Source of the DNA: Paenarthrobacter nicotinovorans
GTDB lineage: Bacteria > Actinomycetota > Actinomycetes > Actinomycetales > Micrococcaceae
Assembly: GCF_007670255.1 (NCBI RefSeq)
Contig: NZ_SZVS01000014.1
Coordinates: forward strand, 62,001-126,000
DNA length: 64,000 nt
Direction of reading: 5' to 3'
The notes under the pieces were generated by a model. It did not search any database. It was not told the DNA's origin and saw nothing but the letters and a program-made list of their open reading frames with translations. Each line of letters opens with the position of its first letter. Position 1 is the stretch's first letter. Of this stretch, positions 50,695 through 59,859 are shown piece after piece. Both the position numbers and the translations under genes were made by a program.

Positions 50695-51642
50695 ATGACG
50701 ATGACTGCGCATACCCGCGAGAACACGTCCATGAGTGCGGCCCAGGACAAAGCGGCAACACTGATCGAGGCCTTGCCATGGATCCAGCGCTTCGCCGGAA
50801 CCACCATGGTGATCAAGTACGGTGGCAACGCGATGGTGAACGATGACCTCCGCCGCGCCTTTGCCGAAGACATTGTGTTCCTCCACCACGTCGGCATCCA
50901 CCCGGTGGTTGTCCACGGTGGCGGTCCGCAGATCAACTCCATGCTCGGCAGGCTCGGTATCGAGTCCGAGTTCAAGGGCGGCCTGCGGGTCACTACCCCC
51001 GAAGCCATGGATGTTGTCCGCATGGTCCTCACGGGCCAGGTGGGACGCGAACTCGTTGGCCTCATCAACTCCCATGGCCCGTACGCCGTCGGCATGTCCG
51101 GCGAAGACGGCGGGCTCCTGCGTGCCGTGCGCACAGGCACCGTGGTGGACGGCGAGGAAGTGGACCTTGGGCTGGTGGGCGAAGTCGTGGGAGTGGATCC
51201 CGCAGGGATCAAGGACATCCTCGACGCCGGCCGCATCCCGGTGATCTCCACCGTCGCCCCGGAAATCACTGAGGACGGCAACGGCTTCCAGACCACCGGC
51301 CAGGTCCTCAACGTCAACGCCGACACCGCCGCGGCTGCGGTCGCGTCAGCCTTGGGGGCCTCCAAGCTGGTCATCCTGACCGACGTCGAAGGCCTCTACG
51401 CCAACTGGCCGGATAAATCCTCGCTGATTTCCTCGCTGACCGCTTCAGAGCTCCGCGACATGCTCCCCAAACTCGAATCCGGCATGATCCCCAAGATGGC
51501 CGCCTGCCTGAAAGCCATCGATGAAGGCGTCGAGCGCGCACATATTGTCGACGGCCGCCTGGCGCACTCGATGCTGTTGGAGACCTTTACGACGGCGGGC
51601 ATAGGCACCCAAGTAGTACCCGACGAGGACGTGAACGCATGA
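50695..51642 (+). CDS. argB: Acetylglutamate kinase
   Basis: The 315-residue amino acid kinase phosphorylates N-acetylglutamate and is usually the arginine-feedback point in cyclic pathways. MVIKYGGNAM, VVVHGGGPQIN, and the NADTAAAAVASALGASKLV / LTDVEGLY nucleotide region are visible. The N-terminal extension (about 25 residues) matches arginine-sensitive forms. ATG 50695 and ATG 50701 are both possible; the second has better spacing from AAGGG. Confidence 0.96.
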   Translation: MTMTAHTRENTSMSAAQDKAATLIEALPWIQRFAGTTMVIKYGGNAMVNDDLRRAFAEDIVFLHHVGIHPVVVHGGGPQINSMLGRLGIESEFKGGLRVTTPEAMDVVRMVLTGQVGRELVGLINSHGPYAVGMSGEDGGLLRAVRTGTVVDGEEVDLGLVGEVVGVDPAGIKDILDAGRIPVISTVAPEITEDGNGFQTTGQVLNVNADTAAAAVASALGASKLVILTDVEGLYANWPDKSSLISSLTASELRDMLPKLESGMIPKMAACLKAIDEGVERAHIVDGRLAHSMLLETFTTAGIGTQVVPDEDVNA

Positions 51643-52907
51643 GCACCAACGAAGCAGCAGTGGTCGAAACTCCGGCCGATGCCATCACCGGCCACAGCAG
51701 TGGTGCCGATTGGCTGGCCCGCTACTCGGGTTCCCTGATGGGCGTCTTCGGCACCCCGCAGCGGGTCCTGGTCCGCGGCGCAGGCTGCCTGGTGTGGGAC
51801 GCTGACGGCAAGGAGTACCTGGACCTCCTCGGCGGCATCGCAGTGAACGCACTGGGCCATGCCCACCCGTTCGTTACCTCGGTCATTTCCAGCCAACTGG
51901 CCACACTGGGGCACGTATCCAATTTCTTCACGAGCCCGACGCAGATCGCGCTCGCTGAAAAGCTGCTGGAACTGGCCAAGGCTCCGTCAGGCTCCAAGGT
52001 CTTCTTCGCCAACTCCGGCACGGAGGCCAACGAAGCCGCCTTCAAACTGGCCCGCCGGAACAACGGCGATGGCAAGCGCACCAAGATCATCGCCCTTGAA
52101 GGCGCGTTCCACGGACGGACCATGGGTGCCCTGGCGCTCACGGCAAAAGAGGCCTACCGTGCGCCTTTCGAGCCTCTGCCCGGTGGCGTGGTCCACGTTC
52201 CGTTCGGTGACATCGAGGCCCTGCGTGCCGCCGTCGACGATTCCACCGCGGCCGTGTTCCTGGAACCGATCCAGGGTGAAGCGGGCGTCCGGCCCCTCAG
52301 CGCCGAATACCTGAAGGCTGCACGCGAGGCCACCACAGCCGCCGGCGCGCTGCTGATCCTCGACGAAGTCCAGACAGGCATCGGCCGGACCGGCAAGTGG
52401 CTGGCAAGCGAAGACGCCGGAATCGTTCCCGACGCCGTCACCCTCGCCAAGGGTCTCGGCGGCGGCTTCCCGATCGGCGCCCTGCTCACGTACGGAAGTA
52501 CGACGTCGGCCCTGCTCACCGCCGGGCAACACGGCACCACTTTCGGTGGAAATCCAGTGGCCACGGCCGCCGCGCTGGCCACGCTTCATGCCATCGAAAC
52601 CCAGGGCGTGCTGCAGAATGTCACTTCGGTTGGCCAGTACCTTCGCCAGGGGATTGCCGCCGTCGAGGGTGTTGCCCAAGTCCGTGGCGAAGGTTTGCTG
52701 ATCGGCTTCGATGTCGACGCGGAGATCGCCCCCGCCATGGTGACCGCCGGCCTTGAGGCAGGCTTCATCATCAACAGTCCCGGTCCCCGGACCATCCGCC
52801 TGGCGCCGCCGCTCATCCTGACCACCGAACAGGCTGACCGTTTCCTGGCAGCCCTGCCTGACCTGATCGCCACGGCCACCGCCACCACCGCTAAGGACGC
52901 ACAGTGA
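51639..52907 (+). CDS. argD: Acetylornithine aminotransferase
   Basis: The 422-residue class III PLP enzyme converts N-acetylglutamate semialdehyde to N-acetylornithine. FFANSGTEANEAAFKLAR, LILDEVQTGIGRTG, and the PLP lysine in VTLAKGLGGGFPIGA are visible. The start overlaps the argB stop (ATGA), and the stop overlaps argF. Confidence 0.97.
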   Translation: MSTNEAAVVETPADAITGHSSGADWLARYSGSLMGVFGTPQRVLVRGAGCLVWDADGKEYLDLLGGIAVNALGHAHPFVTSVISSQLATLGHVSNFFTSPTQIALAEKLLELAKAPSGSKVFFANSGTEANEAAFKLARRNNGDGKRTKIIALEGAFHGRTMGALALTAKEAYRAPFEPLPGGVVHVPFGDIEALRAAVDDSTAAVFLEPIQGEAGVRPLSAEYLKAAREATTAAGALLILDEVQTGIGRTGKWLASEDAGIVPDAVTLAKGLGGGFPIGALLTYGSTTSALLTAGQHGTTFGGNPVATAAALATLHAIETQGVLQNVTSVGQYLRQGIAAVEGVAQVRGEGLLIGFDVDAEIAPAMVTAGLEAGFIINSPGPRTIRLAPPLILTTEQADRFLAALPDLIATATATTAKDAQ

Positions 52908-53905
52908 GCATTTCCACCCGTCACTTCCTCAAGGACACTGACCTCAGCCCGGCCGAACAGGCTGAAGTGCTTGAGTTGGCCGCCCGCATGAAAGCAGCAC
53001 CGTACAGCGTGCAGCCTTTCGCCGGTGAGGGCAACGGCCGCAAGACGGTCGCCGTGATCTTTGACAAAACCTCTACCCGCACACGTGTTTCGTTCGCGAC
53101 CGGCATTGCCGACATGGGTGGCAACGCCCTGATCATCAACCCCGGTGAAGCCCAGATCGGCCACAAGGAGTCCGTGGAGGACACCGCAAAGGTACTGGAG
53201 CGCATGGTGTCCACCATCGTGTGGCGCACCGGCGCCCACTCGGGCCTGGTGGCAATGGCGGAGAACTCCAAGGTGCCCGTCATCAACGCACTGTGCGATG
53301 ACTACCACCCTTGCCAGCTCTTGGCCGACCTCCTGACCGTCAAGGAGCACAAGGGTGAACTCGCCGGACTGACCATGGCCTACCTGGGCGATGCCGCCAA
53401 CAACATGGCGAACTCGTACCTGTTGGCCGGCGTCACGGCGGGAATGCACGTCCGGATTTCCGGTCCGGAGGGCTACCTTCCGGCCGCTGACATTGTGGCC
53501 GCAGCGGAAGAACGGGCTGCCGAAACCGGTGGTTCCGTGCTCATCACCAGCGATGCCGCCGAAGCCCTCAAGGGTGCCGACGTCGTGGCCACCGACACGT
53601 GGGTGTCCATGGGCCAGGAAGCGGAGAAAGAAGCCCGCCTTCAGTTGTTCCGCGAGTACTCCGTGGATGAGGCCGCCATGGCACAGGCAGCGCCGGACGC
53701 CGTCGTGCTCCACTGCCTCCCGGCCTACCGCGGCTACGAGATTTCGGCGGGCGTCATCGACGGTCCGCAGTCCATCGTCTGGGACGAGGCCGAGAACCGC
53801 CTCCACGCCCAGAAGGCGCTCATGGCCTGGCTGATGCACCGTTCCGGACTTGCGTTCGTCGAGGGCCTCGCCCCCGTCGAAGGAACCGGCGAGAGCACGT
53901 TCTAG
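52904..53905 (+). CDS. argF: Ornithine carbamoyltransferase
   Basis: The 333-residue enzyme makes citrulline from ornithine and carbamoyl phosphate. The carbamoyl-phosphate motif is in FDKTSTRTRVSF, and HCLP, the ornithine-site hallmark, is in VVLHCLPAYRGYEI. The SMG-type loop is WVSMGQE. GTG 52904 overlaps argD and the stop overlaps argR by one base. Confidence 0.97.
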   Translation: MSISTRHFLKDTDLSPAEQAEVLELAARMKAAPYSVQPFAGEGNGRKTVAVIFDKTSTRTRVSFATGIADMGGNALIINPGEAQIGHKESVEDTAKVLERMVSTIVWRTGAHSGLVAMAENSKVPVINALCDDYHPCQLLADLLTVKEHKGELAGLTMAYLGDAANNMANSYLLAGVTAGMHVRISGPEGYLPAADIVAAAEERAAETGGSVLITSDAAEALKGADVVATDTWVSMGQEAEKEARLQLFREYSVDEAAMAQAAPDAVVLHCLPAYRGYEISAGVIDGPQSIVWDEAENRLHAQKALMAWLMHRSGLAFVEGLAPVEGTGESTF

Positions 53906-54441
53906 TGTCCACCAACCCCTCCGTTCCGGGTGCCAGTCCGGCCACCAAGACCGCCCGACAGGCACGCATCACAGCGATCCTGACGGGTGAGTCCGTGCGT
54001 TCCCAGGCAGAGCTTGCAGCCCTGCTGGCAGACGACGGCGTCCAGGTCACCCAAGCCACGCTCTCCCGCGACCTTGTGGAACTTGGCGCGGTGCGGGTCC
54101 GTGGCAAGGATGGAGCATTGGTGTACGCGGTCCCGGGGGAGGGCGGGGACCGGAACGCCAAGAGCGGCGTTACCCAGGAAATTCTCGATGCCCGGCTCAC
54201 ACGGCTGTGCGGGGAACTGCTGGTTACGGCGGAGGCTTCGGGCAACATCGCTGTGCTCCGTACGCCTCCGGGAGCCGCCAACTTCCTGGCACTTGCGATC
54301 GACCACTCCGTGATGCCGTCGGTATTGGGTACGATCGCAGGCGACGACACTGTGATGTTGGTGTCCAGGGACGCTGACGGTGGGGCGGAACTGGCGGCCC
54401 GCTTCCTGCAGATGGCCGAGGAAGCCGGCCCCGGCAACTGA
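53905..54441 (+). CDS. argR: Arginine repressor
   Basis: The 178-residue protein has the N-terminal winged helix (ARQARITAILTGESVRSQAE; VTQATLSRDLVELGAVRV) and the C-terminal hexamerisation/arginine-binding domain (GTIAGDDTVMLVSRDADGG). It should bind the ARG-box-like pair before argC and so control the operon it is part of. GTG 53905 overlaps the argF stop. Confidence 0.96.
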   Translation: MSTNPSVPGASPATKTARQARITAILTGESVRSQAELAALLADDGVQVTQATLSRDLVELGAVRVRGKDGALVYAVPGEGGDRNAKSGVTQEILDARLTRLCGELLVTAEASGNIAVLRTPPGAANFLALAIDHSVMPSVLGTIAGDDTVMLVSRDADGGAELAARFLQMAEEAGPGN

Positions 54442-54512
54442 CTGATTTCCACGGCACTGATTCACACAGCATTAGATTCGAATGAACCAAGCAACAACAA
54501 AGGAGCACTCTC

Positions 54513-55718
54513 GTGACTGAGCGCATTGTTCTGGCCTACTCCGGTGGCCTTGATACGTCCGTAGCCATCGGCTGGATCGGTGAAGCCACCGGCGCCGAGG
54601 TCATCGCTGTGGCCGTCGACGTCGGACAGGGCGGCGAGTCCCTGGAGACCATCCGCCAGCGCGCCCTCGGTTGCGGCGCCGTCGAGGCTTACGTCGCCGA
54701 TGCCCGTGACGAGTTTGCCAACGAATACGCGATGCCCACCTTGAAGGCCAACGCCCTCTACCAGGGCCACTACCCGCTGGTTTCGGCCATCTCCCGCCCG
54801 GTCATCGTCAAGCACCTGGTCAAGGCTGCCCGCGAATTCGGCGCCACGACGGTCGCCCACGGCTGCACGGGCAAGGGCAACGACCAGGTCCGCTTCGAAG
54901 TCGGCATCCAGACCCTTGGCCCGGACCTGAAGTGCATCGCACCTGTCCGCGACCTCGCCCTGACCCGCGACAAGGCCATCGCCTTCGCCGAGGAAAAGGG
55001 ACTGCCGATCGAGACCACCAAGAAGAACCCATACTCGATCGACCAGAACGTCTGGGGACGCGCCGTCGAAACCGGCTACCTTGAGGACATCTGGAACGCT
55101 CCCACCAAGGACATCTACGACTACACCGCCACCCCGGAATTCCCGCCGGCGCCGGATGAGGTCACCATTTCCTTCCAAGCCGGTATCCCTGTAGCGATCG
55201 ACGGCGTGAAGGTCACCCCGCTGCAGGCCATCCAGGAACTGAACCGCCGTGCCGGCGCCCAGGGTGTTGGCCGGATCGACGTCGTCGAGGACCGCCTGGT
55301 GGGCATCAAGTCCCGCGAGATCTACGAAGCTCCCGGTGCCATGGCGCTGATCACCGCTCACAAGCACCTCGAAGACGTCACGATCGAGCGTGAGCAGGCC
55401 CGTTTCAAGGCAACTGTTGGCCAGCGCTGGGCCGAGCTTGTCTACGACGGACAGTGGTTCTCGCCGCTCAAGCGCTCTCTGGATGCCTTCATCGAGGACA
55501 CCCAGAAGTACGTTTCCGGCGACATCCGCATGGTCCTCCACGGTGGCCAGGCCATCGTTAACGGCCGCCGTTCCGACACCTCGCTGTACGACTTCGACCT
55601 CGCCACCTACGACACCGGCGATACCTTCGACCAGTCCATGGCACGTGGTTTCATCGAGCTGTGGGGCATGTCCTCCAAGGTTGCCTCCGGCCGTGACCTG
55701 CGGGTTGCAGGCGAGTAA
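54513..55718 (+). CDS. argG: Argininosuccinate synthase
   Basis: The 401-residue enzyme joins citrulline and aspartate with ATP. The P-loop-like AYSGGLDTS is at the N-terminus, and GCTGKGNDQVRFE and NPYSIDQNVWGR are visible. GTG 54513 follows AAAGGAGC. The 71-base gap after argR holds TAGATT (54473-54478), a possible separate promoter, so argGH may also be transcribed alone. Confidence 0.97.
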   Translation: MTERIVLAYSGGLDTSVAIGWIGEATGAEVIAVAVDVGQGGESLETIRQRALGCGAVEAYVADARDEFANEYAMPTLKANALYQGHYPLVSAISRPVIVKHLVKAAREFGATTVAHGCTGKGNDQVRFEVGIQTLGPDLKCIAPVRDLALTRDKAIAFAEEKGLPIETTKKNPYSIDQNVWGRAVETGYLEDIWNAPTKDIYDYTATPEFPPAPDEVTISFQAGIPVAIDGVKVTPLQAIQELNRRAGAQGVGRIDVVEDRLVGIKSREIYEAPGAMALITAHKHLEDVTIEREQARFKATVGQRWAELVYDGQWFSPLKRSLDAFIEDTQKYVSGDIRMVLHGGQAIVNGRRSDTSLYDFDLATYDTGDTFDQSMARGFIELWGMSSKVASGRDLRVAGE

Positions 55719-57133
55719 TGACGTCGGCAACTAACGAAGGTGCGCTGTGGGGTGGCCGCTTCGCCGGCGGCCCCGCGGACGCTCTGGCCGCACTGAGCAA
55801 GTCAACGCACTTCGACTGGCGGCTGGCCCGCTACGACATCGCCGGTTCCAAGGCGCACGCCCGCGTGCTGCACAAGGCCGGATTGCTCGATGACGCCGAA
55901 CTTGAGGGCATGCTGGCAGCGCTCACGCAGCTGGATGAGGATGTCGCCAGCGGCGCCTACCTTCCCGCCGAGAGCGACGAGGACGTCCATGGTTCGCTGG
56001 AACGCGGCCTCATCGAGCGTGCCGGTACCCAGTTGGGCGGCAAACTCCGTGCAGGCCGTTCCCGCAACGACCAAGTGGCCACCCTTGGCCGCATGTTCCT
56101 GCGGGACCACGCGCGGATCATTGCCCAGGGTGTCCTCGCCACGGTTGACGCGTTGGTGGAGCAGGCCAAAGCGCATCAGGGTGTGGCCATGCCCGGGCGC
56201 ACGCACTTGCAGCACGCCCAGCCGGTGCTGCTGAGCCACCACTTGCTGGCCCACGCCTGGGCGCTGTTGCGCGATGTACAGCGGCTCCAGGACTGGGACA
56301 AGCGTGCCGGTGTTTCACCGTACGGCTCCGGTGCGCTGGCAGGTTCTTCCCTCGGACTCGACCCGGAGGCTGTAGCTGCCGACCTCGGTTTCTACTCAGC
56401 CGTGCACAACTCGATCGACGGCACCGCTTCCCGCGATGTCTTTGCCGAGTTCGCCTGGGTGTGCTCGATGATCGGCGTCGACCTCTCCCGGATCTCCGAG
56501 GAAGTCATCTTCTGGGCCACCAAGGAGTTCTCCTTCGTCACCCTGCATGACTCGTATTCCACCGGGTCCTCGATCATGCCGCAGAAGAAGAACCCGGATG
56601 TTGCCGAGTTGGCCCGCGGCAAGGCAGGACGCCTCATCGGCAACCTGACCGGACTGCTGGCTACGCTCAAGGGCCTGCCGCTCGCCTACAACCGCGACCT
56701 GCAGGAAGACAAGGAACCGGTCTTTGACGCTGCGGACACGTTGGAGCTGCTGCTCCCGGCCGTCTCGGGAATGATCGCCACGCTGACATTCAACACCGAG
56801 CGTATGGAGTCCTTGGCACCCCAGGGCTTCGCGTTGGCCACCGACATTGCCGAATGGCTCGTCCGCCAGGGCGTCCCCTTCCGCGAGGCCCACGAGCTTT
56901 CCGGTGCTGCCGTCAAGCAGGCCGAGAGCCGCGGGGTGGAGCTGTGGGACCTGACCGACGAAGAGTATGCAGCGATTTCGGAGCACCTGACCCCCGAAGT
57001 CCGCACTGTGCTCAGCACCGAAGGTTCGCTCAACAGCCGCAACTCGCAGGGCGGAACGGCACCGGCCGCCGTCGAACGCCAGCTTGCAGCACTTGAAGCG
57101 GAACTTGAGGCTGCGCGCTCCTACGCGTCGTAG
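55718..57133 (+). CDS. argH: Argininosuccinate lyase
   Basis: The 471-residue enzyme splits argininosuccinate into arginine and fumarate. The family signature GSSIMPQKKNPDVAEL is intact, as are WGGRFAGGP at the start, SRNDQVATLGRMFLRD and TASRDVFAEF. ATG 55718 overlaps the argG stop. The last gene of the arg cluster; a terminator follows. Confidence 0.97.
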   Translation: MTSATNEGALWGGRFAGGPADALAALSKSTHFDWRLARYDIAGSKAHARVLHKAGLLDDAELEGMLAALTQLDEDVASGAYLPAESDEDVHGSLERGLIERAGTQLGGKLRAGRSRNDQVATLGRMFLRDHARIIAQGVLATVDALVEQAKAHQGVAMPGRTHLQHAQPVLLSHHLLAHAWALLRDVQRLQDWDKRAGVSPYGSGALAGSSLGLDPEAVAADLGFYSAVHNSIDGTASRDVFAEFAWVCSMIGVDLSRISEEVIFWATKEFSFVTLHDSYSTGSSIMPQKKNPDVAELARGKAGRLIGNLTGLLATLKGLPLAYNRDLQEDKEPVFDAADTLELLLPAVSGMIATLTFNTERMESLAPQGFALATDIAEWLVRQGVPFREAHELSGAAVKQAESRGVELWDLTDEEYAAISEHLTPEVRTVLSTEGSLNSRNSQGGTAPAAVERQLAALEAELEAARSYAS

Positions 57134-57145
57134 CGTTCGTTCACC

Positions 57146-57181
57146 AGAGCGGGATGAGGCCTCCGGGCGTCATCCCGCTCT
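57146..57181 (+). terminator. terminator after argH
   Basis: AGAGCGGGATGA, 12-base loop, TCATCCCGCTCT, then GCGTTT. A 12-bp stem with a weak T-run. Confidence 0.8.
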
Positions 57182-57197
57182 GCGTTTAAGCGTGCAT

Positions 57198-57203
57198 TAG
57201 CAT
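57198..57203 (+). promoter_or_regulatory. candidate -10 box for the leaderless maleylpyruvate-isomerase-family gene
   Basis: TAGCAT ends 6 bases before ATG 57210. Confidence 0.45.
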
Positions 57204-57209
57204 GGGCCT

Positions 57210-57956
57210 ATGACCCTGATCACAGCTGAAACGCTGCCCGCAGAGCTTCACAAAGCCGCCGGCAATGTCACCCGCCTTCTGGCAAAGATGGACGAATCAT
57301 CCGTCACTGAACAGTCGGAACTTCCCGGCTGGACCCGCGGGCATGTACTGGCCCACCTCACCGGTATCGCCAACGCGATGGCGCGGCAACTGGAGTATGC
57401 CCGGCGGGGCGAGAAGATCGAACTGTATGACGGGGGTATGGAAGGCCGGACCAAAGCCATCAATCTTGCAGCCGGTCACAGCCTGGACAAGCACACGGCG
57501 TCCGTCACGACGGCGGTTAATTCGGCGCTTGCAGCGTTCGACGCTGTGGGTCCGGACGGCTGGCAGGCGCGCATCAGCTACCGTGACGGAACAGTGCTCG
57601 ACGGCGGCCTGGCGCTGTGGCGCGAACTGACCATCCATGCGTCGGACCTTGGATTGGGTTTCGGCCCGGAGACGTGGAGCCGGTCATTCTGCGAGCACCT
57701 GTTCGACTTCCTCTCCGCAAGGGTCCCGGGGGAGTACAAGTTCGTGCTGCAGCCTACCGGCCTCCCTCCGAGGACGCTTGGCAGCGGAGGAACGTCCATC
57801 GCGATCACAGGCATGATCACGGATATCGCTGCGTGGCTGGCGGGCAGGGAACCGAGCTTGGGCTCGCTCCGCGCCACGGCAGCCGCCGACGGCGTGGACC
57901 TGCCCGAGCTCCTTCCCTGGCCCGCCGGAGTCCCGGCAGAGCCCCCCACCCGGTAA
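57210..57956 (+). CDS. maleylpyruvate isomerase family mycothiol-dependent enzyme
   Basis: The 248-residue protein has the DinB-like four-helix fold of mycothiol-dependent enzymes: LPGWTRGHVLAHLTGIANAM holds the first metal His, and WRELTIHASDLGLG holds the other ligands (E and H). A C-terminal SCP2-like part follows. Members include maleylpyruvate isomerase and thiol S-transferases; the substrate cannot be told. It implies mycothiol, consistent with an actinobacterium. Confidence 0.85.
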   Translation: MTLITAETLPAELHKAAGNVTRLLAKMDESSVTEQSELPGWTRGHVLAHLTGIANAMARQLEYARRGEKIELYDGGMEGRTKAINLAAGHSLDKHTASVTTAVNSALAAFDAVGPDGWQARISYRDGTVLDGGLALWRELTIHASDLGLGFGPETWSRSFCEHLFDFLSARVPGEYKFVLQPTGLPPRTLGSGGTSIAITGMITDIAAWLAGREPSLGSLRATAAADGVDLPELLPWPAGVPAEPPTR

Positions 57957-57965
57957 TCCCGCACC

Positions 57966-58258
57966 CTCGCTCACATTCCCCGGGTTTGATCCGCACCCTC
58001 GCTCACATCCCCCGGGTTTGATGTGCACCCTCGCTCACATCCCCGCTGTTTGGTGCGGACGCTCGCTCACATTCCCCGGGTTTGATGTGCACCCTCGCTC
58101 ACATCCCCGCTGTTTGGTGCGGACGCTCGCTCACGTTCCCCAGAGGCGCTGGAGCGTTTCGACGCCGGGAGCCGCCTCGGGATGTGAGCGAGGGCTGGGT
58201 GGAAGGCTGGGGGATGTGAGCGAGGGTTGGGTGGAAGGCTGGGGGATGTGAGCGAGGG
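57966..58258. repeat. 32-bp tandem repeat array, six forward and three inverted copies
   Basis: The core CTCGCTCACATTCCCC (with small changes) starts at 57966, 57998, 58030, 58062, 58094 and 58126, exactly every 32 bases. The complement, GTGAGCGAG preceded by GGGAT, recurs at 58184, 58216 and 58248, also every 32. Units 3 and 5 are identical, and units 2 and 4 nearly so, giving a 64-bp higher-order repeat. It fills the 302-base gap between convergent genes and reaches the stop codon of the Ada-AlkA gene. The outer arms could pair into a long stem. There are no spacers, so it is not CRISPR. Confidence 0.9.
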
Positions 58259-59776
58259 TTAGCGCTTGGCGGCTGCCCGCCACAGGTGCATCGTGGCGTA
58301 GGAACGCCAGGGACTCGCTTCCCGGAAATCGGCGCTGAGACCGGGGCCGGCGGGCAGTTCCTTCAAACCATTTCGCACCGCGGCGTCGTTGGCCAGGAAA
58401 ACATCCGGGGCGCCCAAAACACGCATGGCCACGTAGCCCACCGTCCACGGCCCAACCCCGGGAAGGGGAAGGAGTTTCCGCCCGAGACTTCCGAGGTCGT
58501 CCCCGTAGCCGAATTCCAGAGCGCCCGAGGCCATCGCTTCGGCCGCGGAAATGATGGAGTCGATACGGCGTTGGGGTCCCCGCAGCAGGGCGCGGCCGTG
58601 CTCGGCGATTTCTGCCGCGGTCGGGAACAGCACATCGGGACCGGTCACGGCTGCGTCGGCACGAGAGCCGGCAGCTGACAACTGGGTAAGGGCCGTCCGG
58701 GCCGCGGCGACTGTGATCTGTTGCCCGATCATCGCCCGGATCAGCAGCTCTTGCGGATCGACTGCCCCGGGAACCCTTATCCCGGAGATGGCCCTGACCC
58801 TCCCCGCAAGTCGGGGATCCATGGCAAGGGCATCATCGATGGCCTCCGGATCCGCATCAAGGTCGAAGAGCCGCCGTACCCGGCTCAACAGCGCGGGAAG
58901 GTCGTGCAGGTCCACGGCCGAGGCCGTCAGCCGCAATGGTTTGCCCGGCAGTAACGGGCTGTAGGTGACGGTGAACCGGGCTGTACCGCACGGGAGCTGG
59001 AGAGTGCGGCTGTACGTCCGTGTGCCGGGGGAAGTCCCACCGGGCTCAGCCTCTGCCGCTTCAATGCCAGGTATCGCACGCGCGGCGAGGAAGTCGAAGA
59101 TACCCGGATCGAACGGTTCCCGGTATGGCAGGTTGAGCGTCAGTGAACCAGGGGCGTGGCCCGACGCAGCTGCCCGTCCGGGATCCGACTTTGCCGCCGG
59201 CGTGCGAGCCGCCGACGTGCGAGCCGCCGTCGCGCGGACCGCCGTCGGGGTCATGGCGAACACCTCGCCGATGGTGTCGTTGAACTGCCGGATGCTGTTG
59301 AACCCCGATGCGAAGGCCACGTCCGCGAGTGGCATGTCTGTGGAGACCAGCAGTGTCCTGGCCGTTTGTGCCCTGCTGGCCCGTGCCAGGGAAAGCGGGC
59401 CCGCGCCCAATTCGTGGCCGAGGATGCGGTTGAGCTGCCGTGCCGAGTATCCCAAGCGACGCGCCAACCCGTCGACTCCTTCACGGGTGATGACGCCGTC
59501 GTTGATCAGCCGCATCGCCCGCCCGGCGACGTCCGAGCGCAGGTTCCAGGCGGGCGTACCCGGCACGGCTTCGGGAAGGCAACGCTTGCACGCGCGATAC
59601 CCTGCCTCGTGGGCGGCGGCCGAGGTTTCGTAGAAGGTGACGTTCTCCGCTTTCGGCGTGCGCGCCGGGCACGACGGGCGGCAGTAGATGCCGGTGGAAC
59701 GGACCGCCGTGAAGAATTGGCCATCGAAGCGGGTGTCGCGGGCATCGATCGCCTTGTAGCGCTGCCAGAAGTCCAT
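58259..59776 (-). CDS. Ada-AlkA fusion: methyl-phosphotriester sensor/HTH plus 3-methyladenine glycosylase
   Basis: The 505-residue protein has three parts. Residues 1-80 are the Ada zinc domain, with four Cys in GIYCRPSCPARTP and YRACKRCLPEA, which takes methyl groups from phosphotriesters. About 85-190 is an AraC-type HTH (DGLARRLGYSARQLNRIL; LADVAFASGFNSIRQFNDTI). About 210-505 is AlkA: an N-terminal beta domain and an HhH-GPD glycosylase with LPGVGPWTVGYVAMR and the catalytic Asp in FLANDAAVRNGL. It should both sense and repair alkylation damage. ATG 59776 follows GGGAGGAT. This fusion is common in actinobacteria. Confidence 0.93.
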   Translation of the reverse strand: MDFWQRYKAIDARDTRFDGQFFTAVRSTGIYCRPSCPARTPKAENVTFYETSAAAHEAGYRACKRCLPEAVPGTPAWNLRSDVAGRAMRLINDGVITREGVDGLARRLGYSARQLNRILGHELGAGPLSLARASRAQTARTLLVSTDMPLADVAFASGFNSIRQFNDTIGEVFAMTPTAVRATAARTSAARTPAAKSDPGRAAASGHAPGSLTLNLPYREPFDPGIFDFLAARAIPGIEAAEAEPGGTSPGTRTYSRTLQLPCGTARFTVTYSPLLPGKPLRLTASAVDLHDLPALLSRVRRLFDLDADPEAIDDALAMDPRLAGRVRAISGIRVPGAVDPQELLIRAMIGQQITVAAARTALTQLSAAGSRADAAVTGPDVLFPTAAEIAEHGRALLRGPQRRIDSIISAAEAMASGALEFGYGDDLGSLGRKLLPLPGVGPWTVGYVAMRVLGAPDVFLANDAAVRNGLKELPAGPGLSADFREASPWRSYATMHLWRAAAKR

Positions 59777-59846
59777 GGGTTCATCCTCCCAGCCGCCGGA
59801 GGAGACTTCTAGCGGAAATCGGACAGGGCCGTTGTTGACGTTTTGC

Positions 59847-59852
59847 TAGGGT
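59847..59852 (+). promoter_or_regulatory. candidate -10 box for leaderless AAG gene
   Basis: TAGGGT ends 7 bases before ATG 59860, in the 83-base gap to the divergent Ada-AlkA gene. Confidence 0.42.
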
Positions 59853-59859
59853 CGAGGGC

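Noticed and set aside
54462..55730. Long minus-strand open frame over argG
   Set aside because: Covered entirely by the conserved ArgG sequence; the translation is Gly/Asp/Val-rich shadow sequence with no motif.
58018..58251. Small protein encoded in the 32-bp repeat array
   Set aside because: Its repeated peptide follows directly from the DNA repeat; no ribosome-binding site or independent support.
57966..58258. CRISPR array
   Set aside because: The 32-bp units are contiguous with no unique spacers, include inverted copies, and no cas genes are near.
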